A stretch of DNA of 64,000 bases from Orlajensenia leifsoniae (lineage in GTDB: Bacteria > Actinomycetota > Actinomycetes > Actinomycetales > Microbacteriaceae). The stretch lies in assembly GCF_004570845.1 (NCBI RefSeq), contig NZ_SPQZ01000002.1:372001-436000 (forward strand), written 5' to 3'. Of this stretch, positions 53,700-61,909 are shown piece after piece. The notes under the pieces are model-generated. The model saw nothing but the letters and a program-made list of their open reading frames with translations. It did not search any database and was not told the DNA's origin. The position numbers and the translations under genes are program-made. Position 1 is the first letter of the stretch, and every line of letters starts with the position of its first letter.

Positions 53700-53775
53700 G
53701 GGTCTGTGGCGCAGCTGGTAGCGCACCTGCATGGCATGCAGGGGGTCAGGGGTTCGAGTCCCCTCAGATCCACCA
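53700..53775 (+). tRNA. tRNA-Ala (anticodon GGC)
   Basis: A full cloverleaf can be drawn. The acceptor stem is GGGTCTG/CAGATCC and includes the G3-U70 wobble pair that defines alanine tRNAs. D arm GCGC...GCGC; anticodon stem CCTGC/GCAGG with loop ATGGCAT, anticodon GGC; variable region; T arm AGGGG-TTCGAGT-CCCCT. A73 is followed by an encoded CCA (53773-53775). Length with CCA is 76 bases. Confidence 0.98.
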
Positions 53776-53776
53776 A

Positions 53777-53812
53777 AACCCCTGATGAACGTCAAGTTCT
53801 CAGGGGTTCTTC
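53777..53812 (+). terminator. Terminator of tRNA-Ala
   Basis: AACCCCTGA (53777-53785) pairs with TCAGGGGTT (53800-53808), a 9-bp perfect stem starting 2 bases after the tRNA. TCTTCTCGTT follows and supplies some T residues. Confidence 0.8.
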
Positions 53813-54010
53813 TCGTTAAGCGAGTACCCCACGGCTGGCGGAGCCCTTCTCCGATTGCCCGAGTGAGCGTACGGTGTGCTGAGTGGTCGGCCGAGGCATT
53901 CGTGTTGGGTCCCGTCCTCCCCTCCAACAAGGACGATGTGTGTCAGAGCGGTCTTCGAGATCCAGTTCCACGAGGTCGAGCACATTCATGCGCGGTGGGA
54001 AGGGGCGTTC

Positions 54011-54712
54011 ATGAGAAGGCGGGGGAGCATAGGTACGCGTTCGGATACCAGCCGGGCGGTGGCCTTCAGTGACGCCATCATCGCGATCGTCATCACGCTC
54101 CTCGTGCTCGATCTCCGACCGCCGGAGGCCGAGCCGGGTGGCCTTCTGACCGCCCTGCTGGAGGAGTGGCCCACCTACCTCGCCTACGCGGCGTCATATG
54201 TCTACCTGGCCGTGATCTGGCTGAACCACAAGGCCGCCTTCACTCGCATCGAGGAGATGGACCGCGGCCTGCAGTGGTCGAATCTGGGGATCCTGGCAAC
54301 GCTCGCGCTGGTGCCATGGCCGACGGCGGTGATCGCCGAGACGGCCAGGACGGGCAACCTGGCGGATGAGCGGGTCGCGGTAGCGCTCTACGCGATCGTC
54401 GGAGCGCTGCTCTGCCTGTCCTGGCTCGTGTTCTTCTCGCATCTGGCGCGACATCCCGACCTCACCAAGGAGGAGGTGGACGATTCGTATTTCGCGCGCG
54501 AGCGCCCCCGAGCCATCATCGGAGTGGTGCTGTACCTGGCGGCGGGAATCGCGGGCGTCCTGATCCACCCTTTGGTGGCATCCGTGGTCTTCCTTCTCGT
54601 TCCCACATTCTTCGCCTTCACCAGCCACGGATTCGACCAGGGAGTGCCCCTTCTTCGATTCGGCCGCACCAACGACGACCGCGAGAGCGGAAAGCGGTCG
54701 GGCGACGGCTGA
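54011..54712 (+). CDS. TMEM175-family potassium channel-like protein
   Basis: Prokaryotic TMEM175 proteins form potassium-permeable channels from a six-helix unit. The ATG at 54011 (GGGAAGGGG upstream) gives 233 residues and puts the family motif near the N-terminus: SRAVAFSDAIIAIVITLLVLDL (R-x(3)-FSD, about residues 13-34), in the first helix. Five more helices are visible, with SYVYLAVIWLNHKAAFTRIE (about 68) also typical. An ATG 135 bases upstream in the same frame would add a polar tail and is less likely. The gene has no obvious partner. Confidence 0.88.
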   Translation: MRRRGSIGTRSDTSRAVAFSDAIIAIVITLLVLDLRPPEAEPGGLLTALLEEWPTYLAYAASYVYLAVIWLNHKAAFTRIEEMDRGLQWSNLGILATLALVPWPTAVIAETARTGNLADERVAVALYAIVGALLCLSWLVFFSHLARHPDLTKEEVDDSYFARERPRAIIGVVLYLAAGIAGVLIHPLVASVVFLLVPTFFAFTSHGFDQGVPLLRFGRTNDDRESGKRSGDG

Positions 54713-54920
54713 TCACTGACAGCGGCTGTGGAGTCCGCGACCATCACCGAAGGCGCCCAGACCTACGGGACAGACCGCCTGGAGCGCTCAGCGTCACAGC
54801 GGGTGCCGTCAAGGTCTCTTCGGCGGTCACTCTGAGCGGAGCCGGAGTTCGGGATCCGAAGGTGAATTTCGGCAGAGCGCCCCTCAGCGTCGGGCCCTGC
54901 GTTCACGCGGGCTCGCCGCG

Positions 54921-55325
54921 TCAGCCGTTGTCGACGATCTCGCGCCCGTGCGCCGTGATCGCGTAGATGATGAGGATGTCGACGGCGATGACGATCAGCG
55001 CCCACCACGGCTGGGCGGGAACGAGGAGCAGCTGACCGATCGCACTGAGGCTGGCCACGATGATCGCGAGGACACGTGCCCAGGTGGCCCCGGTGAACAG
55101 GGCGATTCCGGTGAGGACGAGCACGGCGCCGATGATCAGGTTCCACCAACCCCAGCCGGTCAGGTCGAAGAGGAACAGCGTCCCGTTCTCGACGGCGTAG
55201 TAGTAGTTGGAGCCCACCAGCGCGACGAACCCCTGGATGAGGCTGAACACGCCGCTGAGAAGGAGGATGATGCCGGCGAAGCCGATCCATCCGACCCATC
55301 CGGTTGACTTCGAGACTTCGGCCAT
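54921..55325 (-). CDS. DUF7144-type four-helix membrane protein, copy 1
   Basis: Function is unknown. The 134-residue protein has four membrane helices: GWIGFAGIILLLSGVFSLIQGFVAL, WWNLIIGAVLVLTGIALFTG, VLAIIVASLSAIGQLLLV and WALIVIAVDILIIYAITAHG. It is a clear paralogue of the next gene upstream (WGWWNxIIGxVL, AHGR end), 145 bases away on the same strand. AAAGGGG precedes the ATG. The 208 bases between it and the TMEM175 gene hold nothing I can support. Confidence 0.85.
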   Translation of the reverse strand: MAEVSKSTGWVGWIGFAGIILLLSGVFSLIQGFVALVGSNYYYAVENGTLFLFDLTGWGWWNLIIGAVLVLTGIALFTGATWARVLAIIVASLSAIGQLLLVPAQPWWALIVIAVDILIIYAITAHGREIVDNG

Positions 55326-55470
55326 GTCGCTTACCCCTTTGCGATCGACGCCGGCAACGCTGCCGGGCGGTTTCTTCGGGTCGAGAATTCGCCCGTGCGC
55401 TGAGTATGTTGCCCTGTGATGTGGGGCGTCAACAACTATTACGTGGTGCCGACCGCCGGTGGGTGCGCCG

Positions 55471-55875
55471 TCACCTGTGGTCGGACTTCACGCGTCCGTG
55501 GGCAGCCACCGCATAGATGATGAGCACGTCGACGACGAAGACGATCAGTGCCGACCACGGCTGCGTAGGCATGAGGAGCAGTTGGGTGATCGCGCTCAGG
55601 CTCGCCGCGATGACCGTGATCACCCGCGCCCAGAGGGAGCCACCCGTGAGGGCGATGCCGGCGGCGATCAGAACGATGCCGACGATGATGTTCCACCACC
55701 CCCACAGGGTGAGGTCCAGCGGCACGAGGCTTCCGTCCACGACTGCGGAGTAGGTGTTCGATCCGATCAGCGCGAAGAACCCTTGGAGCAGGTTGAAGAG
55801 CCCGTTCAGGATGAGGAGGATGATGGCGAGGCGAACCCATCCCTCCCAGCGGGATCTTCTCATCAGCTCAGCCAT
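55471..55875 (-). CDS. DUF7144-type four-helix membrane protein, copy 2
   Basis: Function is unknown. It is 134 residues, exactly the length of its neighbour, and aligns with it end to end without gaps by eye: RWEGWVRLAIILLILNGLFNLLQGFFALIGSN, then LWGWWNIIVGIVLIAAGIAL, LSAITQLLLMPTQPWSALIVFVVDVLIIYAVAAHGR. A tandem duplication is the simplest origin. The ribosome site is weak (GAAGAA). The 289 bases upstream, before the divergent GH15 gene, contain no convincing gene; promoter signals there are unclear. Confidence 0.85.
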   Translation of the reverse strand: MAELMRRSRWEGWVRLAIILLILNGLFNLLQGFFALIGSNTYSAVVDGSLVPLDLTLWGWWNIIVGIVLIAAGIALTGGSLWARVITVIAASLSAITQLLLMPTQPWSALIVFVVDVLIIYAVAAHGRVKSDHR

Positions 55876-56164
55876 GACCGCTGGTTCTTCTCAGCCATTG
55901 TCGAGCTCCCGTCCGTCGCAGCGACGTCGTTGCCGGCTGGCAGGATGCTCCGCCGTGATCGGCAGTCTAGGACCGAAGAACCCTCCGCGACCATGCCGGG
56001 AATGGCTCTGGTCAGAGCAGCGCGACGACGTTAGCATCAGGAGTCCCCGAGGTGAACAGGGCTGTGATGGGCACGATCGACGCGTGGTGTGACGTACGTC
56101 GTAGCCGATGCATCCGCGTTCAGATCGGCCATCACTGTGCTCCACCGCGAGGGAAGAGATCTCC

Positions 56165-58024
56165 ATGACGAACGGGTACCTCGGGATCGCGGAGCATGGA
56201 CTGATCGGCGACCTGCAGACCTCGGCGCTGGTCGCGACGGACGGGACGATCGACTGGTTCTGCAGCCCGCGCTTCGATTCGCCGAGCATCTTCGGATCTC
56301 TCCTGGACAGCGCACGTGGCGGCCACCTCAGTACTCGCCCGCCCGGGGACGGCTACGAGACCAAGCAGCTCTACTTCCCGGACACGGCCATCCTCATCAC
56401 CCGCTTCCTCACGGAAGACGGCGTGGGAGAGGTGATCGACTTCATGCCGGTGGCTTCTGAGACGCCCAGCGCCGATCACCGACTGGTTCGTGTGGTGCGC
56501 TGCGTGCGAGGAAAGATCGAGTTCGACTTCGAGATGGCACCGCGCTTCGACTACGGACGGCTCGCGCACGAGATGACCGTCAGCGACGACGGCGCGACCT
56601 ACAGGGCGGGGGACACAGTCCTGACTCTGAGCCTCATCCGAGATCCCGACCAGGAGCAGCTCGCCGAAAGGCTGGCGCCATCGGATGAGGGCGACCTGCG
56701 TCTCTCACTCAGCCTCGTCGAAGGTCAGATGCGAGGAGTCATTCTCGAGACGGGCGGCGACCCGAGCCCGCGCGTGGTTCCGGTGGCCGAGGCCCAGAGG
56801 CTGTTCGACGACACGGTCCAGTTCTGGCAGGACTGGGTCGGCCAGTCGACCTATTCCGGCCGCTGGCGGGAGCAGGTGCAGAGATCGGCGATCACTCTGA
56901 AACTTCTGACCTACGCGCCGTCGGGCGGCCTCGTGGCCGCACCGACCGCAGGTCTGCCCGAACAACTCGGCGGCGAACGCAACTGGGACTATCGCTTCAC
57001 CTGGGTGCGCGACGCGTCGTTCTCGGTCACGACGCTCATGCGGCTGGGCTATTTCAGTGAGGCCGCAGCGTTCGGCCAGTGGCTCAAGGCACGCGTGGCC
57101 GAGGCCGCGGGGAGCAGCACCGGACCGCTGAACATCATGTATCGGATCGATGGCGACCCGAACCTGTCCGAGGAAGTGCTGGACGGCTGGGAGGGCTACC
57201 GCGGCTCGTTCCCGGTCAGGATCGGGAACGGCGCAGCCGGGCAGTTGCAGCTCGACATCTACGGTGAGGCGATGGAGGCGATCTGGAAGCTCGACAGTGC
57301 CGGGTTCGGAATCGGACAGCCCGGTTGGCTCGCCATCACTCGCATCCTCGACTGGCTTGCAGAGAACTGGGACCAGCCCGAGGAGGGCATCTGGGAGACC
57401 CGGGGCGGGCGCAAGGACTTCACTTACGGTCGACTGATGTGCTGGGTGGCATTCGACAGGGGGATTCGCCTGGCGACGGCGCACGGCCGTCCGGCACCGC
57501 TCGCCCGCTGGATCACCGAGCGGGACCGGATCTACACCCAGATCATGGAGAAGGGGTGGAACACCGAGCGTCGAGCCTTCGTGCAGCAGTACGGAGAGCC
57601 CGTGCTCGACGCCTCCCTCCTGAAGATGGCGCAGGTGGGCTTCGTCTCGCCGTATGACCCGATGTGGCTGGACACCCTGACAGCGATCGAGGCCGAACTG
57701 GTCTCCGACAGCCTCGTCTATCGGTACGACCCTGACGCCTCGCCCGACGGATTGCGAGGTTCGGAGGGCACATTCTCGCTTTGCACGTTCCTGTACGTCG
57801 ACGCGCTCGCGCGCTCGGATCGGCTCGACGAGGCTCGACTCACCTTCGAGAAGATGCTCACCTACGGCAACCACCTCGGTCTCTACTCGGAGGAGATCGC
57901 GCTCACCGGAGAACAGCTCGGCAACTTCCCGCAGGCGTTCACGCACCTCGCACTCATCGATGCCGCCATCACCCTGGACGACCGTCTGAACGCGACGGCA
58001 TCCCGATCCCGGCGAGGTCGTTAG
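56165..58024 (+). CDS. Glycoside hydrolase family 15 protein (trehalase/glucoamylase-like)
   Basis: Cytoplasmic GH15 proteins of this kind hydrolyse alpha-glucosides; actinobacterial members include trehalases. The ATG at 56165 (GAGGGAAGAG upstream) gives 619 residues beginning with the family N-terminal domain: MTNGYLGIAEHGLIGDLQTSA, then GTIDWFCSPRFDSPSIF (about 28-44). The catalytic (alpha/alpha)6 barrel shows GGERNWDYRFTWVRDASFS (about 268-286) and GGRKDFTYGRLMCWVAFDR. The C-terminal EGTFSLCTFLYVDALARSDRLDEA is typical. No signal peptide. The substrate (trehalose or other) is inferred. The stop overlaps that of the next gene tail to tail. Confidence 0.92.
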   Translation: MTNGYLGIAEHGLIGDLQTSALVATDGTIDWFCSPRFDSPSIFGSLLDSARGGHLSTRPPGDGYETKQLYFPDTAILITRFLTEDGVGEVIDFMPVASETPSADHRLVRVVRCVRGKIEFDFEMAPRFDYGRLAHEMTVSDDGATYRAGDTVLTLSLIRDPDQEQLAERLAPSDEGDLRLSLSLVEGQMRGVILETGGDPSPRVVPVAEAQRLFDDTVQFWQDWVGQSTYSGRWREQVQRSAITLKLLTYAPSGGLVAAPTAGLPEQLGGERNWDYRFTWVRDASFSVTTLMRLGYFSEAAAFGQWLKARVAEAAGSSTGPLNIMYRIDGDPNLSEEVLDGWEGYRGSFPVRIGNGAAGQLQLDIYGEAMEAIWKLDSAGFGIGQPGWLAITRILDWLAENWDQPEEGIWETRGGRKDFTYGRLMCWVAFDRGIRLATAHGRPAPLARWITERDRIYTQIMEKGWNTERRAFVQQYGEPVLDASLLKMAQVGFVSPYDPMWLDTLTAIEAELVSDSLVYRYDPDASPDGLRGSEGTFSLCTFLYVDALARSDRLDEARLTFEKMLTYGNHLGLYSEEIALTGEQLGNFPQAFTHLALIDAAITLDDRLNATASRSRRGR

Positions 58025-59124
58025 GCCGTCGCACCGGCGTCGACGGCGCTCTGCGCCGGGACTTCCGCCGCTGCGACGACAGGTTGCAGCGATCCGGTCG
58101 TGCGGAGGAAGACGATGATCCAGGCGAAGATGAGCACGAAGGCGATGAGTTCGACCGCTGTCAGGTTGTAGTAGCCGTTGATGAAGAACGTCGCGAGAAC
58201 GACGATCACCGCGACGAAGACGTAGCCCAGCAGGAGGAACACGCGCGGCATCGAGGGGACCAGGGCTCGGAGCGAGAGAACCATCACCACGTAGATGATC
58301 GCCATTCCGGTCGCCGAGAGGTTGTGGATCTCGAGATTCTCGTCGACGGGGAAGATGCCTACGCAGGCGAGGAGTATGCCCATCAGGATGAGCGCCAGCC
58401 GCACCAGGTTGCGTCCCCGGAGTTCGGCCCGTGTCGCCGTCGGCAGCCAGATGGTGGCGTAATGCGCGATCGTGGTGACCATGACTCCGGCGATGACGAG
58501 GGTGACGTTGAAGGCCAGGGCCGAGATGTCGTCGCTGATGCCGAGAGTGCTGAGGTTCTTCTGCCACCAGAGCGGGTCGCTCGCGCTCAACATGCTCGCC
58601 AGGCTGCCGACGACCAGGAACCCGGCCAACACCAGCGACAACAGCATCGGGGTGAGATTGACCGCTGAGAGGAACGCCGCATAGGCCGAGATCGCCATGG
58701 TCACAGCGGCCAGGACCGCGGCCGACGTCGAATAGAGGCTCGCGCCGACGAATCCCGCGCTGAACACCGCGGCGAGGGCGACCCAGGCGAGCAGCGCGAT
58801 GATCGCGTGCGCCAGGCACAGGGCGGCGACGTCGAACCAACGCAGCCGACGCCATCCGGGGGCAGCGACCTGTTGCGCTCCTCGCAGCACTGCGCCGTAG
58901 AGAAAAGCCAGAAGAGCCGCGATCGCCGCCCCGACTGCGGCGAGGTCTCCGAGCGACCCGCGCCCGGAGATGGGAACCTCCCGTCCCCAGAAGATGAAGA
59001 GCGCCGGCACCACACCGACGATGAATCCGGCGGCACCGACGAGGAGGGCTGTGGATTCGCGCGACTCTGCATTCGCGGTCGGGTTCCTGACGATGCGGGA
59101 GAGAGACGTCGACTGACTCACCAA
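58021..59124 (-). CDS. Multi-pass membrane protein, DUF998-like
   Basis: Function is unknown. The 367-residue protein has about ten hydrophobic helices. A motif near FPVDENLEIHNLSATGM (about residue 258) resembles the acidic/His loop of DUF998 proteins; I assign the family tentatively from that. The N-terminal tail (MVSQSTSLSRIVRNPTANAES) is polar, with the first helix at about 26-46. Its last 4 bases overlap the end of the convergent GH15 gene (TTAG). The dinB stop lies 109 bases upstream on the same strand. Confidence 0.75.
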   Translation of the reverse strand: MVSQSTSLSRIVRNPTANAESRESTALLVGAAGFIVGVVPALFIFWGREVPISGRGSLGDLAAVGAAIAALLAFLYGAVLRGAQQVAAPGWRRLRWFDVAALCLAHAIIALLAWVALAAVFSAGFVGASLYSTSAAVLAAVTMAISAYAAFLSAVNLTPMLLSLVLAGFLVVGSLASMLSASDPLWWQKNLSTLGISDDISALAFNVTLVIAGVMVTTIAHYATIWLPTATRAELRGRNLVRLALILMGILLACVGIFPVDENLEIHNLSATGMAIIYVVMVLSLRALVPSMPRVFLLLGYVFVAVIVVLATFFINGYYNLTAVELIAFVLIFAWIIVFLRTTGSLQPVVAAAEVPAQSAVDAGATA

Positions 59125-59233
59125 GACCTCCGTGTGATCCGGCGCGATCGCCTACGAACGCGCTGTCTGATCGGAGCGTACCGGTGCAGGGCTGCTCGGA
59201 GAAGTGCCGCGCCCGGCGATCATCGAGACACGC

Positions 59234-60430
59234 TCACTCGTGTTCCGGCAGCAGCGGTGTCGACCAGCCGGGATCCCTGTCGAGTTGGGTGGCTCGGGCC
59301 ACGGATGCCGCACCGAAGCGGTCGCGCACAGCATCGAGCACGGTGTCGAGGCGCGCCGAGTCGTACCAGTCGATCGGCAGCTCCGGCTGGAGGCTGTCGG
59401 CTGACGCCAGCTGCGACAGCGAGACGCCGATGAGGGTGATGCCGCGTTCCGAGATCTCCGATCGAGCGGAGACGAGCAGCTCTCGCGCGACGGCGAGGAG
59501 CACCGTGGTGCGGTCGGTCGGGGAGTGCACGGTGCGCGATCTGGTGGCCTTCGCGAAATCGCCGTAGCGAAGACGCAACACGACCGTGCGGCACACGCGA
59601 TCGCCGTCGCGCAGTCGTCGTGCGAGCCGATCGACGATCTGGGTGAGGATGACGTCGAGTTCTTCGACCGAGCGTGGGTGGCTGCCGAGCGCGCGCTGAG
59701 ACCCGATGGATGAGCGGCGACGCGTGGTGTCGACCGGGCGCGGGTCGCGCAGCCGTGCCAGCGCGTGGAGATGAGCACCGGTCGCCTTGCCCAGCAGCCT
59801 CTCGGCGGTCGCGGCTTCGAGTTCGCCCAGCTGCCCGACCGTGGTGATGCCGAGCCGGTGCAGCTTGTCGGCGGTCACGGCGCCGACACCCCACAACCGT
59901 TCCACCGGCAACGGGAGCAGGAACGCCTCCTCCCGGTCGGGTTCGACCACGAGCAGCCCGTCGGGCTTGCTGACTGCGCTCGCGACCTTGGCCAGGTATT
60001 TGGTGCGCGCCACTCCCACCGAGATCGCCAGCCCGGCCTCAGTGCGCACTCGCTCGCGCAGGCGCACTGCCACCTGCTCAGGCGTGCCCGCGATGCGTCG
60101 GAGCCCGCCGACCTCCAGGAACGCCTCGTCGATGGACAATCCCTCCACGAGTGGCGTCGTGTCGCGGAAGATCGCGAAGACGTCGCGGCTGGCCGCTGAA
60201 TAGGCGTCCATGCGCGGGGGGACGACCACGGCATCGGGGCACAGCTCACGTGCCTGCCGCCCGCCCATGGCGGTGCGCACGCCACGCGCCTTGGCCTCGT
60301 AGCTGGCCGCCAGCACGACGCCCCCACCCACGATGACGGGGCGCCCGCGCAGCTCGGGCGCATCGCGCTGCTCGACGGAGGCGTAGAAGGCGTCGAGGTC
60401 GGCGTGCAGCACGGTCGCCTCTCCCCGCAT
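59234..60430 (-). CDS. dinB: DNA polymerase IV (Y-family translesion polymerase)
   Basis: It copies past damaged bases. The 398-residue protein has the palm motif LHADLDAFYASVEQRD (first catalytic Asp, about residues 9-24), ASYEAKARGVRTAM (about 43), the second catalytic pair in GLSIDEAFLEVGG (about 96-108) and ISVGVARTKYLAKVAS (about 141). HhH-like thumb LWGVGAVTADKLHRLGI and a little-finger domain with SQRALGSHPRSVEEL follow. I do not see a beta-clamp-binding end. AGGAG lies 7 bases before the ATG. No LexA-type GAAC...GTTC box is visible upstream, so SOS control is uncertain. Confidence 0.95.
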   Translation of the reverse strand: MRGEATVLHADLDAFYASVEQRDAPELRGRPVIVGGGVVLAASYEAKARGVRTAMGGRQARELCPDAVVVPPRMDAYSAASRDVFAIFRDTTPLVEGLSIDEAFLEVGGLRRIAGTPEQVAVRLRERVRTEAGLAISVGVARTKYLAKVASAVSKPDGLLVVEPDREEAFLLPLPVERLWGVGAVTADKLHRLGITTVGQLGELEAATAERLLGKATGAHLHALARLRDPRPVDTTRRRSSIGSQRALGSHPRSVEELDVILTQIVDRLARRLRDGDRVCRTVVLRLRYGDFAKATRSRTVHSPTDRTTVLLAVARELLVSARSEISERGITLIGVSLSQLASADSLQPELPIDWYDSARLDTVLDAVRDRFGAASVARATQLDRDPGWSTPLLPEHE

Positions 60431-60506
60431 CCTGTCTCCTGCCCGTCGGCCGTTTCGAGGATCGTCGCACTCACCACCGACATCGCCTTCGAGCGACGCC
60501 CTGTCT

Positions 60507-60770
60507 CTACGGGCGCGTGAAGTCGAAGTCGTCGTGCACGACTTCCTCTCCGCGCGCCTGGCGCATGGCCATGCTCTTGCGTCGAACGATCAGGTAGATC
60601 ACCGTGCTGAGGAACGGCACCAAGACGAGGAACACCACCCAGAGAGCCTTCGCCCACCCCTCGAGCGTCTCGTCCCGGAAGACATCGACGAAGACGACGA
60701 AGAAGAGGATCAGGCACGAGAAGGTGACGAAGAATCCGAAGAACCACGTGACGAAGTCCCAGATGAACAT
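60507..60770 (-). CDS. PLD_N (phospholipase D-nuclease N-terminal) membrane protein
   Basis: Function is unknown; this domain is a two-helix membrane module often found with SHOCT domains. The ATG at 60770 (GGAG 8 bases upstream) gives 87 residues: helix 1 FVTWFFGFFVTFSCLILFFVVFVDVF (about 5-30), the conserved KALWVVFLVLVPFLSTVIYLIV helix (about 40-61), then RRKSMAMRQA and an acidic tail. The SHOCT domain is absent. It is divergent from the DUF6325 gene. Confidence 0.85.
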   Translation of the reverse strand: MFIWDFVTWFFGFFVTFSCLILFFVVFVDVFRDETLEGWAKALWVVFLVLVPFLSTVIYLIVRRKSMAMRQARGEEVVHDDFDFTRP

Positions 60771-61024
60771 GTGCTGCTCCGTTCCGTCGAGAGGCCCGTG
60801 TGCGAAAGCTACGCCGGCTGGAAACCAGGCCGCATCACCCCGAAGGAGTGAGGTTGAGAGCCTCTTGCGCCCCTGACCGCGAGTCGTGCAGGTGAGGCGC
60901 ACGGAGTCCGTGAATCATCCTCATCGGATGACGTAGCCGCGGTCGATCGGGAGCATGCTGAACCACATCAAACCGGGCTCTCGTGCCCGACCACGCGCAC
61001 CGAAACGTGAAGGAGTCACCCGAC
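60771..61024. promoter_or_regulatory. Divergent PLD_N/DUF6325 intergenic region
   Basis: In these 254 bases I see no supported gene. A 6-bp dyad, TCATCC-N5-GGATGA (60915-60931), lies near the middle and may be a regulator site. Clear -10 or -35 elements are not recognisable. AAGGAG at the right end serves the DUF6325 gene. Confidence 0.3.
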
Positions 61025-61483
61025 ATGCCCGCTGAGGATTTGAGTGAACTCGGACCCGTCGATTTCTACGTGATCGAGTTTCCGGCCGGTGAGGCGAACT
61101 TCACGGGGGAGATGGCGGAGGAGCTGGTCAAGCTGGTTGACGCCGGAATCATCCGAGTGATCGACGTGCTCATCCTGACGAAGGATGCCGACGGCGAGAT
61201 CGACGCGATGGAACTCTCCGACGTCCCGGATCTCGGCGCTCTCGTCGCCATCGAGGGGCAGTTGGCAGAACTCCTCGCCGCCGATGACGTGGTGAACCTC
61301 GCGGCCGCCATGGACCCGGGCAGCGTCGCGGGGGTCCTGGTGTACGAGAACCTCTGGGCGGCGCCGTTCGCCTCCGCTGCCCGCCGCGCGGGTGGACAGC
61401 TGATCGCGAACGGACGCATTCCCATCCAGGCCATCATCGCCTCGCTCGAGGCTGATGGAGCACTCGAGACAGAAGGAGCTTGA
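61025..61483 (+). CDS. DUF6325 protein
   Basis: Function is unknown. The ATG at 61025 (AAGGAG 10 bases upstream) gives a 152-residue soluble protein, MPAEDLSELGPVDFYVIEFP. It has the family's VDAGIIRVIDVLILTKDADGEI (about residues 38-59) and AAAMDPGSVAGVLVYENLWAAPFASAARRAGGQLIANGRIP (about 96-136). The fold looks like alternating strand and helix. The next small gene starts 1 base after its stop. In other actinobacteria this family is often next to short SHOCT-domain proteins (recall, not checked), so a membrane-stress role is a guess. Confidence 0.88.
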   Translation: MPAEDLSELGPVDFYVIEFPAGEANFTGEMAEELVKLVDAGIIRVIDVLILTKDADGEIDAMELSDVPDLGALVAIEGQLAELLAADDVVNLAAAMDPGSVAGVLVYENLWAAPFASAARRAGGQLIANGRIPIQAIIASLEADGALETEGA

Positions 61484-61484
61484 C

Positions 61485-61649
61485 ATGCCACTCAGACCAG
61501 CCAGAATCGGCCGCGTCGGCGTCGTCCGCGCGCCCGTGGCCAAGGCGGCCGTTGTGGGCGCCGCGGTGGCCAGCCCGGGTCCCTCGCCCATCGTGAAGAC
61601 CGCCGTCGTCGCTGCGGCGGTGACGCCGGGCCGTCGTCGGCGTATCTAG
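61485..61649 (+). CDS. Short Ala/Val/Arg-rich protein, 54 residues
   Basis: Function is unknown. AAGGAG is 7 bases before the ATG, and the start lies 1 base after the DUF6325 stop, so translation is well supported. The product, MPLRPARIGRVGVVRAPVAKA then AVVGAAVAS and VKTAVVAAAVTPGRRRRI, has two short hydrophobic stretches and Arg ends. It resembles the N-terminal part of the SHOCT-domain proteins that often follow DUF6325 genes, without the SHOCT domain; this could be a reduced form. Confidence 0.7.
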   Translation: MPLRPARIGRVGVVRAPVAKAAVVGAAVASPGPSPIVKTAVVAAAVTPGRRRRI

Positions 61650-61690
61650 CGCGCCCGGCTCGGCGACGGCACAGGGAATCGGAAGCGGCC

Positions 61691-61909
61691 ATGATCGCCG
61701 AGACCTTCGACATCCTCGTCAGGGGAGAGGTGGGCCAACTCATCACCGACGAACTCGCAGGGTTCGAGGTGATCGAGAGCAGTGCGGGGTCGACCCGGCT
61801 GCGCGGTGTGGTGCCGGATCAGGCTCGCCTGGTTGGTCTCCTCGACCTCCTGCGTTCGTTCAACATCGAGATCGAGGCCGTCAGGCACGTCAGCGAAGCA
61901 TCACCCTGA
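61691..61909 (+). CDS. Small alpha/beta protein, 72 residues
   Basis: Function is unknown. The protein MIAETFDILVRGEVGQLITDE has a motif (STRLRGVVPDQARLVGLLDLLRSFNIEIEAV, about residues 34-64) that resembles a common actinobacterial family with T-L-x-G-x-V-x-D-Q-A-x-L-x-G-L-L. These small proteins occur in many stress and regulator neighbourhoods. The ATG follows the previous stop by 41 bases. Its last 20 bases overlap the end of the convergent LuxR-type gene. Confidence 0.75.
   Translation: MIAETFDILVRGEVGQLITDELAGFEVIESSAGSTRLRGVVPDQARLVGLLDLLRSFNIEIEAVRHVSEASP

Noticed and set aside
53700-54100. tRNA-Ala as an integration (attB) site for a genomic island
   Set aside because: No integrase, direct repeat of the tRNA 3' end, or compositional break was seen in the following 10 kb.
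60431-60506. SOS (LexA) box before dinB
   Set aside because: No GAAC-N4-GTTC type palindrome was found; the nearest GAAC lacks its partner.
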